36,930 bases of DNA, from contig JACPOE010000051.1 in the NCBI GenBank assembly GCA_016185105.1, positions 1-36,930 on the forward strand, read 5' to 3'. The notes below the pieces were generated by a model. The model did no database searches, was not told the origin of the DNA, and saw nothing but the letters and a program-made list of their open reading frames with translations. How positions within the stretch are numbered: the first letter of the stretch is position 1; every line of letters starts with the position of its first letter. Below are positions 1 through 9,080 of the stretch, piece after piece. Made by a program: the position numbers and the translations under genes. Source of the stretch: Bdellovibrio sp. (GTDB lineage Bacteria; Bdellovibrionota; UBA1018).

Positions 1-10
1 ATGGAATGAT

Positions 11-1234
11 ATGAATGAGATGATTCGATCAGGAGGGAATCCCTCCTCGAAACTAGCTCAGCAATTATCTGATAAGCTCTCGCAGGAAATCGATGCGGCA
101 CACTATGACATCGGCGAAATCATTCCTATCCCCAGCCACTCCGACTCGATGACCCGATTTCAAACTCTACAGGAAATCCTCGAAGACATGACTGAGAGCC
201 GTGAGCCGGGAGTCATTGAATATCTGATTCAAATTCGCCCTAAGGCACCCAATGAAACCCAGGAGAAGACCGAATCCACCGACGAGCCTGAATCAGAGAA
301 AATCCATCTCAGCAGTGGAAAGCTGAACGTCAATTACCTCTTAAAAAATGCTGAGATTCTAACCGAGGCCGGGGAAACCGCTTTGGCTAGAAATATTTAT
401 AAGTCCTTGGCAAGCGCCGGGGAACAGACTGGATTTTGTCACTTTAAACTAGGCCAGTGTTTCGAAAGAGAAGGCAAAACAGACGAAGCAAAGTTCTACT
501 ATGTGGAGTCCTTGGCCTTCTCGCCTACCCTGGAGTGCAGTGAGGCGCTGATCTCTCTGTTGATCGCTCAAGGGTTAGATTTAGAAGCTGCACAGTCCAT
601 TGACCGCGCACTCCTTTTAAAAGACCTATCGGCTAGAACCCAGTTCGACCTCCATAAAGCGGCGGGAAACTGCTGGCTAAGGAGCGCACAAGGGATAGCG
701 GCAGTAGAAGGGGCTAACAAAAACTGCGAACGGCATTTCAATCAAGCCCTTCAAATAGACCCAGCTGCTGACGACGTCAGGTCCAATCTAGGTGTTTTAT
801 GCCTACACGAAAATCGCCTCTCTGAGGCCATCCGACACTTTCAAGATGCCACGGCATCCAATCCAAAAAACTATCAAGCATTAGCAGGTCTGGGAAGTGC
901 GCGCATGCGCTCGGGAGATCTGAACGCTGCGTACGAGGCATTTTGTAGTTCTCTCGACATTGAAGTCAATAATCCACCTGCATTGTTTAACCTAGTAAAG
1001 GTTTCATACGAACTTAAAAAGTTCACTAAAGTGGCGCATTTCGTGGAGAACTTCATACAGCGAACTCCTATCAGTCCGAGCCTGCTTTATACATTGGCAG
1101 GCCTTCAATACCATGATGGGCGCAGTCTGGACGCACATAAGACTGCCCGCAAGGTTTTAGAGCTACAACCAGACCACCAAGGAGCCATCGAGCTTTTAAA
1201 GACCCTAGATCAGTTTGGGAACGTGACAAAATAG
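11..1234 (+). CDS. TPR-repeat protein
   Basis: A cytoplasmic protein of 407 residues with no signal peptide or membrane segment. The first ~100 residues are polar and acidic without a recognisable domain. From about residue 105 to the end the sequence is a run of helix-turn-helix TPR units; the clearest is around residues 257-291, with the typical Gly/Ala/Pro spacing and an NP at the unit end. TPR arrays bind partner proteins, so this is probably a scaffold or substrate-recognition protein. It is followed after 13 bases by a 58-residue protein and then a family 9 glycosyltransferase, all on the same strand. A TPR protein beside a glycosyltransferase suggests a protein-glycosylation module (inference). 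The frame remains open to the left edge of the window, so the true start may lie upstream of base 1; no ribosome binding site is visible before the ATG at 11. Confidence 0.75.
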   Translation: MNEMIRSGGNPSSKLAQQLSDKLSQEIDAAHYDIGEIIPIPSHSDSMTRFQTLQEILEDMTESREPGVIEYLIQIRPKAPNETQEKTESTDEPESEKIHLSSGKLNVNYLLKNAEILTEAGETALARNIYKSLASAGEQTGFCHFKLGQCFEREGKTDEAKFYYVESLAFSPTLECSEALISLLIAQGLDLEAAQSIDRALLLKDLSARTQFDLHKAAGNCWLRSAQGIAAVEGANKNCERHFNQALQIDPAADDVRSNLGVLCLHENRLSEAIRHFQDATASNPKNYQALAGLGSARMRSGDLNAAYEAFCSSLDIEVNNPPALFNLVKVSYELKKFTKVAHFVENFIQRTPISPSLLYTLAGLQYHDGRSLDAHKTARKVLELQPDHQGAIELLKTLDQFGNVTK

Positions 1235-1247
1235 AGAAAGGACCGCC

Positions 1248-1424
1248 ATGGACGACGGAACTAGAATGACCGCAGAAATTAACCAGCTGATGGGAGAAAT
1301 CATTGAAAATCCCGAAGGTCAGAAAAAAGATATTGAAGGCCTACTTGTAGGATTTTTAGAAGCCCTTGTTCGGGAACAGAAGCCGAACAAGAGTTCACAG
1401 GCCAAAGCGGAGGAGCTCAAATGA
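1248..1424 (+). CDS. Small hypothetical protein, 58 residues
   Basis: A short ATG frame preceded by a good ribosome binding site (GAGAAAGGA, spacer about 5 bases). Its TGA stop at 1422-1424 overlaps the ATG of the next gene at 1421 in an ATGA junction, the normal sign of translational coupling. The protein is highly charged: residues 8-24 and 28-44 look like two amphipathic helices separated by an NPEG turn, followed by a Lys/Glu-rich tail. It has no cysteines and no membrane segment. I do not recognise the family. The size and two-helix form would fit a small chaperone or adaptor for the neighbouring TPR protein and glycosyltransferase, but that is only inference. The 13-base gap upstream and 4-base overlap downstream make a real gene likely. 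Confidence 0.72.
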   Translation: MDDGTRMTAEINQLMGEIIENPEGQKKDIEGLLVGFLEALVREQKPNKSSQAKAEELK

Positions 1425-3205
1425 GTGCATCCAGCCAGCCCATTGAAGAAAAAAAACCGGTCCGCTGCCTAATCATTCAGATGGCCCGCCTTGGAGACTC
1501 TCTCCAGAGCTTGATGGCGTTACGTGCTGCCAAGCAGCTCTACCCGAATCTAGAAATTCACTTTTTATGTAGAGAATCATTCTCGGACGCGGCGAAGCGT
1601 ACTCCGTGGTTAAAGTCAGTCTTTACTTTATCCACCGAAGACCTTCTGGGTCCCTACCTCAGGGGAGAGAAGGATCAAAAGGAAGCCCTCAAAAATATCG
1701 CTCGCTGGCTGAGCCCTGTCATTAACGATCCATGGGATATGGTGATCAACTGGACCTTTTCAGAAGCGAGCAGCTTCCTGACTTGTTTAATCCCAGCAAG
1801 AATTAAGCTTGGGTACACACGAAGAAAAGACTCTTCATTTTACACTCCCGATGGTTGGAGCCAATACGTTCAGGGGGTTGTTCAAGAACATACGCCCCAA
1901 AACATTCACCTGACCGACATCTTAACTACTCAGCTTTTGACGGCACTCCAAATTCATCTGGGTGATCCAATGCCTAACGGAGATTCGCCGGTGACTTCGA
2001 AGAGTTTTTTCGCTCTCACTTCTCAAAAGAAGTCAGCTAGAAAAATATTGGATGATCCCACTAGGAAATGGATTGGCATTCAACTTCAGGGCCTACCTCC
2101 TACGAAATGGGCTAGACTTTGCTCCCTCATTCTTCAAAGAAACCCTGATTGGAATTTGGTCCTTCTAGGAACGGAGCAAGACAGGGAAAAATGCGCAGAA
2201 CTGCTAGCATCCCTACCGCTAGACTCTGCGGGAAGAACACGCGTTTTGGACTGTGTGGGAGAAACGGATTTTGAGCAATGGGTTTACACCGTAGGCCGCT
2301 GCCAGTGGATTTTTGCAGCTGACTCAGCGGTCATTCACCTTGCTAGCGTGTTAGGAGTCCGAGTTCTTAATATTTCGAATCCTCAAAAGACTTATTACAT
2401 TGAAAATGGACCTTATGGAAATGGCCACTATGTAGTTTTGCCCCTCTCTCTAGAAAACCACACGGCGTCCGCCGAAGCTGTTTACGCAGTATGGACCTAT
2501 GCGTGTCAGGAGTGGGTCCATCGGAGGCAAATTTCTCTTCAGACTCACCTCTCACAGCTGGGATGGGCCGATCAGTCACTCACTACACAAGCCTATCGTT
2601 CCACCATTCGTAATGCACAGGAAGGCGGCGGAGTATCTTACGAGCCTCTGATCTCGAGACAGGTAGACATTCAAGATTGGAGCGCCATGGTACTAGGCCA
2701 TATTGCCAGAGCTTGGTACTGCGGATGGGTGCCGGAGATGGGCGCGGAGATTGTACGCGAATCGATCAGCCCCTCTTTGATACAGGCACTCCGCACGGTG
2801 GAAGATGCCACCCAGGTCCTACAGAAAATCTGCGAACAAGCTTGCACTACCGCACAACAACTCTCCAAAAAAGGAAGTTCCTTACGATCCGAGAAACTCA
2901 TGAACCTTGAGGATCGGGAAGAAATCAAGAAGCTAGGTGCGACGCTTGCTGAACTTGAAAGTCTGATGGACCGAGTCGCTCATGCCCAACCCCAGCTGAA
3001 GCCCTTTTCGAAAATAGCAAAAGTACTCATGCATAATTTAAAAAGTGATCAACTTGCCGAACTGGGAAGAGAAACGGCTGCTTGCTACAAAAGAATCTAT
3101 GATGGCCTTTCGATTCTACAGGAATGGATCACCCACACCCTAGAGTTGGTAAAGCCAGTGTCCCTACCGAGAACCACTCTACGATCGATTGGAAATGAAC
3201 AATAG
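1421..3205 (+). CDS. Glycosyltransferase family 9 (heptosyltransferase-like) with long C-terminal extension
   Basis: The first ~360 residues match the GT-B fold of ADP-heptose:LPS heptosyltransferases (GT9). There is an N-terminal beta-alpha unit with MARLGDSLQS at residues 21-30, and near residues 298-313 the family block around AADSAVIHLASVLG, where GT9 enzymes bind the nucleotide sugar. The protein is 594 residues, against about 330-350 for a usual heptosyltransferase. The extra ~230 C-terminal residues are helical with coiled-coil character (about residues 480-590). GT9 enzymes normally build the lipopolysaccharide core. Here the partners are a TPR protein and small unknown proteins rather than other LPS genes, so the acceptor could instead be a protein, possibly flagellin (inference). 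The gene starts in an ATGA overlap with the 58-residue gene. Confidence 0.8.
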   Translation: MSASSQPIEEKKPVRCLIIQMARLGDSLQSLMALRAAKQLYPNLEIHFLCRESFSDAAKRTPWLKSVFTLSTEDLLGPYLRGEKDQKEALKNIARWLSPVINDPWDMVINWTFSEASSFLTCLIPARIKLGYTRRKDSSFYTPDGWSQYVQGVVQEHTPQNIHLTDILTTQLLTALQIHLGDPMPNGDSPVTSKSFFALTSQKKSARKILDDPTRKWIGIQLQGLPPTKWARLCSLILQRNPDWNLVLLGTEQDREKCAELLASLPLDSAGRTRVLDCVGETDFEQWVYTVGRCQWIFAADSAVIHLASVLGVRVLNISNPQKTYYIENGPYGNGHYVVLPLSLENHTASAEAVYAVWTYACQEWVHRRQISLQTHLSQLGWADQSLTTQAYRSTIRNAQEGGGVSYEPLISRQVDIQDWSAMVLGHIARAWYCGWVPEMGAEIVRESISPSLIQALRTVEDATQVLQKICEQACTTAQQLSKKGSSLRSEKLMNLEDREEIKKLGATLAELESLMDRVAHAQPQLKPFSKIAKVLMHNLKSDQLAELGRETAACYKRIYDGLSILQEWITHTLELVKPVSLPRTTLRSIGNEQ

Positions 3206-3229
3206 AAGAACCCTTCAGGAGATATGAGA

Positions 3230-3829
3230 ATGAATCATTGTGTTGTAAATGGAGTCAGAATAGAAATCCCCTTCTCCGAAAGTGCACCCCTGAAGGAAGT
3301 CATCAGCTATGTCCAGGAGAAGTGGGTTCCGGATCACACCTATATTTCCTCTCTTAGAGTCAACGGTTCGGAAATTAGCGAAAAACAAGAACGGGCATTG
3401 GCGCAAACGCCCTATTCTGAGTTCACTTCGATTGAGGTCTTCACCGCGCACCCTAGAGAGATAGCAGAAAATACACTACAGAATCTGATTGAATTTTCGG
3501 ATCTCCTAGAGAAATTTTGTGCCAGAATTGGAACAAACTCAAAGAGTTCAAAATTCTATGCTGATTTCTCTAAACTTATGGATGGAATTGGAACTCTTAC
3601 CGAGGGCATCTCGGTGGTGAAAAAAATTTTCAATATCACACCCAATTCAGTTCCTCATTTGGACGGCTTAGAAAACAACCTGCTCTCTATTTTACAGGAA
3701 CTATTAAAGCTTCAAGAGGCCAAAAAAACCGCTGAACTCGGAACGCTAATTCGCGAGGGTCTTCGAGAAAACATTCAAAATTGGCGCGATGTCGCTCTTC
3801 CTGCCCTAGTACGGTCACGGGACTGCTAA
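3230..3829 (+). CDS. Hypothetical protein in the TPR/GT9 operon
   Basis: About 199 residues, soluble, no signal peptide. Two in-frame ATGs exist at 3224 and 3230; AGGAG at 3217-3221 lies 2 bases from the first and 8 from the second, so 3230 is the better start. Residues ~1-75 have alternating beta-strand character with a short helix and could be a small ubiquitin-like fold; residues ~80-200 are mostly amphipathic helix with coiled-coil character. I do not recognise the family. It follows the glycosyltransferase by 24 bases, so it is probably co-transcribed with it. Its TAA stop overlaps the stop codon of the convergent rarA gene by 4 bases. Confidence 0.65.
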   Translation: MNHCVVNGVRIEIPFSESAPLKEVISYVQEKWVPDHTYISSLRVNGSEISEKQERALAQTPYSEFTSIEVFTAHPREIAENTLQNLIEFSDLLEKFCARIGTNSKSSKFYADFSKLMDGIGTLTEGISVVKKIFNITPNSVPHLDGLENNLLSILQELLKLQEAKKTAELGTLIREGLRENIQNWRDVALPALVRSRDC

Positions 3830-5196
3830 ACTAAATCTGAGTTCTTTTCAAAATCAGAATTAATAAGATCCAACTTTTCTTTGAATTGCTTTTCCAGTCC
3901 TACTGGTTTTGGCAGATAGAACCTTCGTCCAATGAGGGGCTCGGGCAAATGACTCTGTTGAACGCGTGCACCTGGCCGTGCATGGGCATACTGATAATTC
4001 CGCCCATATCCTTCATTTTTCATAAGCCGAGTGGGGGCGTTTCTTAAATGAAAGGGGATTGCCAGGGCACCAGTACGATGGACTTCTTGTATCGCCTCTT
4101 CGATTCCCAAATAGCTTGCATTACTTTTTGGAGCCAAAGCTAAATAGGTAACCGCTTGTGCAAGATTGATGCGGCATTCTGGCATTCCAATAAATTCGAC
4201 GGCCTCTTTTACGGCAATAGCGATGCTAAGTGCCCGGGGGTCAGCATTTCCAATATCCTCCGACGCAAAAATCGTCATTCGTCGAACAATAAAAGCCGGA
4301 TCTTCGCCACTCTCCAACATCCGGGCCAGGTAATAGAGCCCAGCGTGGGGATCACTATCTCTAAGACTCTTTATAAACGCCGAAACAATATTGTAGTGTT
4401 CTTCACCATTTTTGTCATAAGGCAAAGGCTGGCGCTCCATTGCTGATTCCAGAGCCGCCTTCGTGTCTTCCAAATTCAAAATCAGTCCTTGGTCAGAAAG
4501 GTCGGCCTTTGCACCCAGCGCGACTGCTTCTAATGAAGTCAAAGCTCTTCGAGCATCGCCCTCAGCATTTTCCGCTAACCACTGCAGAGATTCGGGAGAA
4601 AGACGTAAAAATCCTCCTAAGCCCCGAACCGGATCTTCCAAGGCCCGCTTCAAGGTTTGAACCAATCCTTCAACAGAAATCCTTTCCAAACGGATCACCC
4701 TGGCACGCGAAAGAAGAGCAGAGTTAATCTCAAAGGAAGGGTTTTCCGTGGTCGCTCCTATGAGAGTGACTGTGCCATCTTCAACATGGGGAAGCAGCGC
4801 ATCCTGCTGTGCTTTATTAAATCGGTGGATTTCATCAACAAAAAGGATAGTTTTCCTTCGTTGCAAAGAATAGTTCTGCTTTGCCTTTGCCACAACCTCT
4901 TTGATTTCTTTCACCCCTGAAAGTACCGCGCTAAGCGTTTCAAAATAAGAATGTGTTTGGCGGGCAATGACCTGGGCTACTGTTGTTTTGCCGCAACCGG
5001 GAGGCCCCCAAAGGATGATTGATGGAACACGGTCCGTCGTGATCCATTGCCGCAAAGGCTTACCGACTCCTAGAACCTTCTCCTGGCCCACCACTTCTTC
5101 TAAAGACTCGGGCCTCATTCGAAAAGCCAGCGGTCTTCCTGGATGAGAAGATAAGTCCCCCTCCGCGAACTGAAAAAGATCTTCAGACTGATCCAC
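3826..5196 (-). CDS. rarA: Replication-associated recombination protein A (RarA/MgsA) AAA+ ATPase
   Basis: RarA is a clamp-loader-related AAA+ ATPase that acts at stalled replication forks. The 456-residue length is typical. The N-terminus carries the family block [16 protein letters not shown] (residues 23-38). Walker A is GPPGCGKTT at residues 64-72 and Walker B with sensor context is [16 protein letters not shown] at about 117-132. It continues with the [10 protein letters not shown] box near 147-156 and the C-terminal tetramerisation region with [15 protein letters not shown]. The start is GTG at 5196 because GGAGG lies 6 bases upstream of it on the minus strand. It is divergent from nadK across 63 bases and convergent with the preceding operon, sharing the four bases CTAA at its stop. 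Confidence 0.95.
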   Translation of the reverse strand: MDQSEDLFQFAEGDLSSHPGRPLAFRMRPESLEEVVGQEKVLGVGKPLRQWITTDRVPSIILWGPPGCGKTTVAQVIARQTHSYFETLSAVLSGVKEIKEVVAKAKQNYSLQRRKTILFVDEIHRFNKAQQDALLPHVEDGTVTLIGATTENPSFEINSALLSRARVIRLERISVEGLVQTLKRALEDPVRGLGGFLRLSPESLQWLAENAEGDARRALTSLEAVALGAKADLSDQGLILNLEDTKAALESAMERQPLPYDKNGEEHYNIVSAFIKSLRDSDPHAGLYYLARMLESGEDPAFIVRRMTIFASEDIGNADPRALSIAIAVKEAVEFIGMPECRINLAQAVTYLALAPKSNASYLGIEEAIQEVHRTGALAIPFHLRNAPTRLMKNEGYGRNYQYAHARPGARVQQSHLPEPLIGRRFYLPKPVGLEKQFKEKLDLINSDFEKNSDLV

Positions 5197-5259
5197 CTGG
5201 TTCCTCCAGTAATAAACTTATGACAACTTCCCACGTGCTTTGCTAAAGTACATAGCACA

Positions 5260-6106
5260 ATGGCTAAAAAACTTGCTTCTCTTAAAATTAAAAAAGTCGG
5301 ACTCGTAATCAAACACCACCAGCCTAAAGCCACGGCCTTAGCGTCTGAAATTACTGCATTTTTGATCTCCAAAAAAATCCAGGTCTGCTTCTCGGAAGAG
5401 AGTGCCCTGATTGCCCGTGACCAAATTCGTGTTCTAGGATGCGGAAAAAAGCAGATCCGAATTTTAGAAAAGCCAGACCTGGTTGACCATTGCGACCTGA
5501 TTGTTGTTTTAGGGGGCGACGGCACCTTCCTTAGCATAGCCAGACTGATGCGGTCTCAAAGTGTACCTATCATGGGAATCAATATGGGCCAGCTTGGCTT
5601 CCTCACTGAAATCAAAAAGAACGAGGCTATTTTTACACTGTCCGATATTCTGGAAGGACTTCCACCTGTAATCAACCACCGGAGTCTATTAGAAGTCACG
5701 TTACAGCGGAAAAATAAAATCGTCTTTCAAGGCCCCGTCGTCAACGATGCGGTTGTCTCAAAGGGTGCAATTGCCAGGATTATCGGCCTGGAAGTCTGGG
5801 TGAATGACAAGTGGGTGCACCAGGTCCGAGCCGATGGACTCATTGTTAGCACCACCACAGGGTCCTCATAGCCTAACCTTGCGCCCCATGGTGATCTCGG
5901 ATACCTCAACCGTTCGGATTCGTTTGAGCGAAAGACCAGGACCTGTTCTTCTGACCCTAGACGGTCAGGATGCGTTTGACATGAAAGAGGGAGACATCGT
6001 AGTCCTTCGGAAATATAAGAAACATGATCTAAAAATTATTTCCTCACCTACGCGAGACTATTTTGGTCTCCTGCGCGAGAAGTTAAAATTTGGAGCCCGA
6101 GATTAA
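5260..6106 (+). pseudogene. nadK: NAD kinase, disrupted by an internal deletion with frameshift
   Basis: NAD kinase makes NADP(H) from NAD(H) and is essential in nearly all bacteria. The first frame (5260-5871, 203 residues) carries the GGDGT motif (85-89), the NMGQLGFLTEI block (108-118), the VVNDAVVSKG block (160-169) and the start of the TGS box (199-202). It then stops at TAG. The rest of the protein continues in the next frame from about 5863, with the block HSLTLRPMVIS, and runs to TAA at 6104-6106. Compared with E. coli NadK, the stretch between TGS and PHTL (about 25 residues, including STAYSLSAGGP) is absent. The net loss is not a multiple of three, consistent with a deletion of about 74-77 bases. 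The gene abuts recN exactly, the usual nadK-recN arrangement. As written it should not give an active enzyme; an assembly error is a real alternative. Confidence 0.88.
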
Positions 6107-7789
6107 ATGCTGGAGCTTCTTAAGATTAAGAACATTGCCATTATCGATTCTGCTGAGATTCCGTTTCAAAAGGGCCTAAATATTCTTTCTGGTGAAACCG
6201 GTGCCGGAAAATCGATTATTCTAGAAGCGATTTCCTTACTTCTTGGATGTCGAGCAAATTTAGATCTCATTCGCGCGGAGTGTGACGAAGGAGTTGTCGA
6301 AGGGGTATTCAACATTTCAGATATTCCCTGGATTCGAGAACGCCTTAAAAGCAAGGGCTTTTCAGATATTTCAGACGAGCTCATCATCAAACGAAGCGTC
6401 AATCGCAGTGGAAAGCATAGAATCTCTATTAATGGCGAATTAGCCAACCTGCACGCTCTACAAGGAGTGTGCATGGGATTGATTGATCTTTGCGGACAAA
6501 ATGAACATCAATCTTTGTTACAACCTAGCACTCAGCTTGAACTGATTGACCGTTACGGAGAATTGACCGAAAAAGCTGCAGAAATTAGAACTTTATGGCA
6601 AGAAATATCTGAACTTCGAAACGATCTTAAGAGACTGCAAGATGCTCAGCTCGAACGCAATCAGAGAAGAAGTTTTCTAAAATTTCAAACAGAGGAAATT
6701 GAAGCTGCCAACCTTCTTGCTGGAGAAGAGGAAGATTTACAAAAAGAAAAACTCTTGCTTCAAAGTGCGCACCATCGGGTTCAAACAGCCGCTGCTGCGC
6801 TGCCGCTTTTAGATCAAGAAGACGAAGGCGCTCTCCACCTCCTAAGAACAGCTCTTCTGAAGTTACGCGCATTGTCTCAAGTGGACGCAAGGACTCAGAA
6901 CCTTGTGGAATCCATGGAGCGATCGCTGGCGGAGGCTGAAGAGACGGCCATGTCTCTACAGAGGTATATCGACACAGTTGGGGGCGAGTTAGACTCAGAA
7001 AAACTTGCTTTGGTTCAGGAAAGACTCTCTTTGATCGCTGATTTAAGAAGAAAGTACGGTAAAACCACAGGAGAAATACTGGAATACCACCAAAAAATCC
7101 TGAACGAATCTCTTGCTCTCGGCGACACTGATGAAAGGATTCAAGCTCTTCTGGCCGAATTACCATCCCAAGAAGAGACTCTTCTAAAAGAAGCAAAACG
7201 GCTACACAAACAAAGAAAGAAAGCATCCGAACTTTTATCGGACTCTGTCACCCAGGAACTGAGAGACTTAAAAATGGGTGAAGCGCGGTTTCAAATAGAA
7301 CTATCCTATTCCAGCGATTTTTCCACATGGACTTTAATGGGAGCCGACACCGTACAATTTCAAGTGAGAACCAATCACGGAGAGCCCAGTCGTGCGCTCG
7401 GTAGAATTGCGAGCGGCGGAGAACTTTCGCGTCTCATGCTTGCTATTCGAAGAGTAATTGCAGATCGAGGAGGAATTGGTGTTTACCTATTTGACGAGAT
7501 TGACGCTGGAATAGGTGGCCAAACCGCCTTTCAGGTTGGAAAAAAATTGGCTTCAGTAGCGACGTACAATCAGGTCATCTGCATCACCCACTTACCCCAG
7601 GTGGCAGCGTTTGCAGACCACCACTTGGTAGTGCAAAAAACTGTCCATGGAAAACGAACCCTCACTGAAATTCAACCCTTGAAAAAACCTCAGAGAAAAG
7701 AAGAAATTGCTAGAATGTTAGGAGGTCCGCAGCTGACTCGCAAGAGCGTTGAAAACGCATCGGAACTTCTAAAGATGGCGCATCGCTAA
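6107..7789 (+). CDS. recN: DNA repair protein RecN
   Basis: RecN is an SMC-like ATPase that helps hold and repair double-strand breaks. The 560-residue protein has the full set of marks: Walker A GETGAGKSI at residues 29-37, the NGELANLHALQ and DLCGQNEHQSLL blocks near 105-140, a central coiled-coil arm (about 150-360), the ABC signature SGGELSRLM near 436, and Walker B followed by the D-loop LFDEIDAGIGG near 460-470. The near-terminal ITHLPQVAAFADHH switch region is intact. The ATG follows the TAA of nadK directly, with no intervening base. The stop overlaps that of the convergent LpxH-like gene by 4 bases. Confidence 0.96.
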   Translation: MLELLKIKNIAIIDSAEIPFQKGLNILSGETGAGKSIILEAISLLLGCRANLDLIRAECDEGVVEGVFNISDIPWIRERLKSKGFSDISDELIIKRSVNRSGKHRISINGELANLHALQGVCMGLIDLCGQNEHQSLLQPSTQLELIDRYGELTEKAAEIRTLWQEISELRNDLKRLQDAQLERNQRRSFLKFQTEEIEAANLLAGEEEDLQKEKLLLQSAHHRVQTAAAALPLLDQEDEGALHLLRTALLKLRALSQVDARTQNLVESMERSLAEAEETAMSLQRYIDTVGGELDSEKLALVQERLSLIADLRRKYGKTTGEILEYHQKILNESLALGDTDERIQALLAELPSQEETLLKEAKRLHKQRKKASELLSDSVTQELRDLKMGEARFQIELSYSSDFSTWTLMGADTVQFQVRTNHGEPSRALGRIASGGELSRLMLAIRRVIADRGGIGVYLFDEIDAGIGGQTAFQVGKKLASVATYNQVICITHLPQVAAFADHHLVVQKTVHGKRTLTEIQPLKKPQRKEEIARMLGGPQLTRKSVENASELLKMAHR

Positions 7790-8553
7790 GAAGCCGAATC
7801 GGGCACACTGAGCTTTTCACGTTGAATCTTTTCGTCACCTTCAGTCCAAGACAAGAAAGACCCATGATTCCTGGGGAACCCGATGTTGACGTACTGTCCG
7901 CATCTACCCCCAATATTGAAAATCATTTCATCCAGATCATGGCAGTGTCCCAGCACTACAAAATCAAACCCTTTGGCCAACTGCTCCGCAGCAAAACTCC
8001 GATAGACCCTTCTTAGTCGCTCCATTCTTTGAATGGGCATTTCGCTGGGCAGGATCGGTTTGCGTTTTCGGCTTTGTTTACTACTGAACTTTCCAAATTC
8101 GTCTAGCCACTCTCCAGGAATGACTGTGACAAAAGCCTTCATGACAAAACTTCTAAAAAACCGCCGTAAAAGGAGATAGCCAAAATCAGAGCGATCCACC
8201 AGGTCACCGTGGGCAACAAAAAACTTCTTATCCCCCGCGTTGAGCTCAGTATGAGTCGCATGGAGTTTCAATTGAGGAATGGACTCAAATGCTTTCTCGA
8301 TCAAAAAATCGTGATTCCCTTCGATATAATGAAATTCAACGCCCTTTTGAATCGAGGCTCTTAGAATCTCGAAAAACTCGGAATATCGATCCTTGAAAAC
8401 TGATTTATTTCCCACAAAAAGATCAAAGACATCCCCGGCTAATACAACTGTGTCGCCCGACTGAGGACGCTCCTGCAAAACCTTAAGCAAGGCATTGTAG
8501 TAGGGATCTTCAGGACCGGAGATATGGAGATCTGAAATGAACAATAGACTCAT
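7786..8553 (-). CDS. lpxH: Metallophosphoesterase, UDP-2,3-diacylglucosamine diphosphatase (LpxH) family
   Basis: LpxH cleaves UDP-2,3-diacylglucosamine to lipid X and UMP at the inner face of the cytoplasmic membrane, an early step in lipid A synthesis. The 255 residues show the whole calcineurin-like metal set: D8 and H10 in ISDLH, D41 and D44 in GDVFD, N80-H81-D82 in GNHDFL, H115 and D117 in AHGD, and the GHCH box at 202-205. A basic helical insert at about 125-180 occupies the place of the LpxH substrate cap. It lies 23 bases downstream of a FlaG-like gene on the same strand and has no clear ribosome binding site of its own, so coupling to that gene is possible. A relative acting on another phosphoester cannot be excluded. 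Confidence 0.7.
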   Translation of the reverse strand: MSLLFISDLHISGPEDPYYNALLKVLQERPQSGDTVVLAGDVFDLFVGNKSVFKDRYSEFFEILRASIQKGVEFHYIEGNHDFLIEKAFESIPQLKLHATHTELNAGDKKFFVAHGDLVDRSDFGYLLLRRFFRSFVMKAFVTVIPGEWLDEFGKFSSKQSRKRKPILPSEMPIQRMERLRRVYRSFAAEQLAKGFDFVVLGHCHDLDEMIFNIGGRCGQYVNIGFPRNHGSFLSWTEGDEKIQREKLSVPDSAS

Positions 8554-8576
8554 GAAAGTCCATAGTACTATCTAGA

Positions 8577-8969
8577 CTAGAGTTTCTGATCAAGAATTTT
8601 TCCGGAAACAGGGGCTTCCTTGGAAACGGACCTACGGAGCTTTAAAAACTCCTGCCCCGACAGTTGGCGCACGACAATCCCATTTCCATCCCGCAGGACA
8701 ACTTTTAGACCGGGACCATGACCATCAATCGTGGCACTTAATCCATTTGCTTGAGTTTGCTTATCCGTAAGAAAATCATGAACTGCTTTTCCAACATCTT
8801 CATCGCTAGCCGGGTCGCTCACCTCAGCTTGAGGTTCATTAGATTCATTGCCTTTTTGGCGATTTGGAGACTCTTTAGAAGCACCGTGACCGGGCGCGCC
8901 ACCGCCATCTTGCTTTTCTCGCACTCCCTGTGGGTAACCAATAATTCCGGTCACTAAGCCAATTTTCAC
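8577..8969 (-). CDS. FlaG-like protein
   Basis: 130 residues, starting at a GTG with GGAGG 4 bases upstream (8974-8978). Residues ~17-55 are disordered, rich in Gly, Asn, Gln and Glu. The C-terminal part has the beta-strand pattern of the FlaG family: residues ~84-115 contain LKVVLRDGNGIVVRQLSGQE, matching the FlaG consensus of a hydrophobic strand, an acidic turn, then VIRQIP-xEE. FlaG affects flagellar filament length or assembly in several bacteria. Two flagellin genes lie about 1 kb away on the same strand, which supports the flagellar reading. The match is to a short motif only, so the call is moderate. It precedes the LpxH-like gene. Confidence 0.6.
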   Translation of the reverse strand: MKIGLVTGIIGYPQGVREKQDGGGAPGHGASKESPNRQKGNESNEPQAEVSDPASDEDVGKAVHDFLTDKQTQANGLSATIDGHGPGLKVVLRDGNGIVVRQLSGQEFLKLRRSVSKEAPVSGKILDQKL

Positions 8970-9080
8970 ATCGCCTCCACTTCACTTTTCGTCCAGTAAG
9001 GGTAAAAACTGAATCTTCTTGAAAAGGGGTTACCCAGACCTCATTTAGAGCTATCTTTCCCAACGAAAGAAGGGCTGGAA

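Noticed and set aside
6627..7226. A 199-residue minus-strand frame inside recN
   Set aside because: It lies wholly opposite the RecN coiled-coil region and shows no family motif or ribosome binding site.
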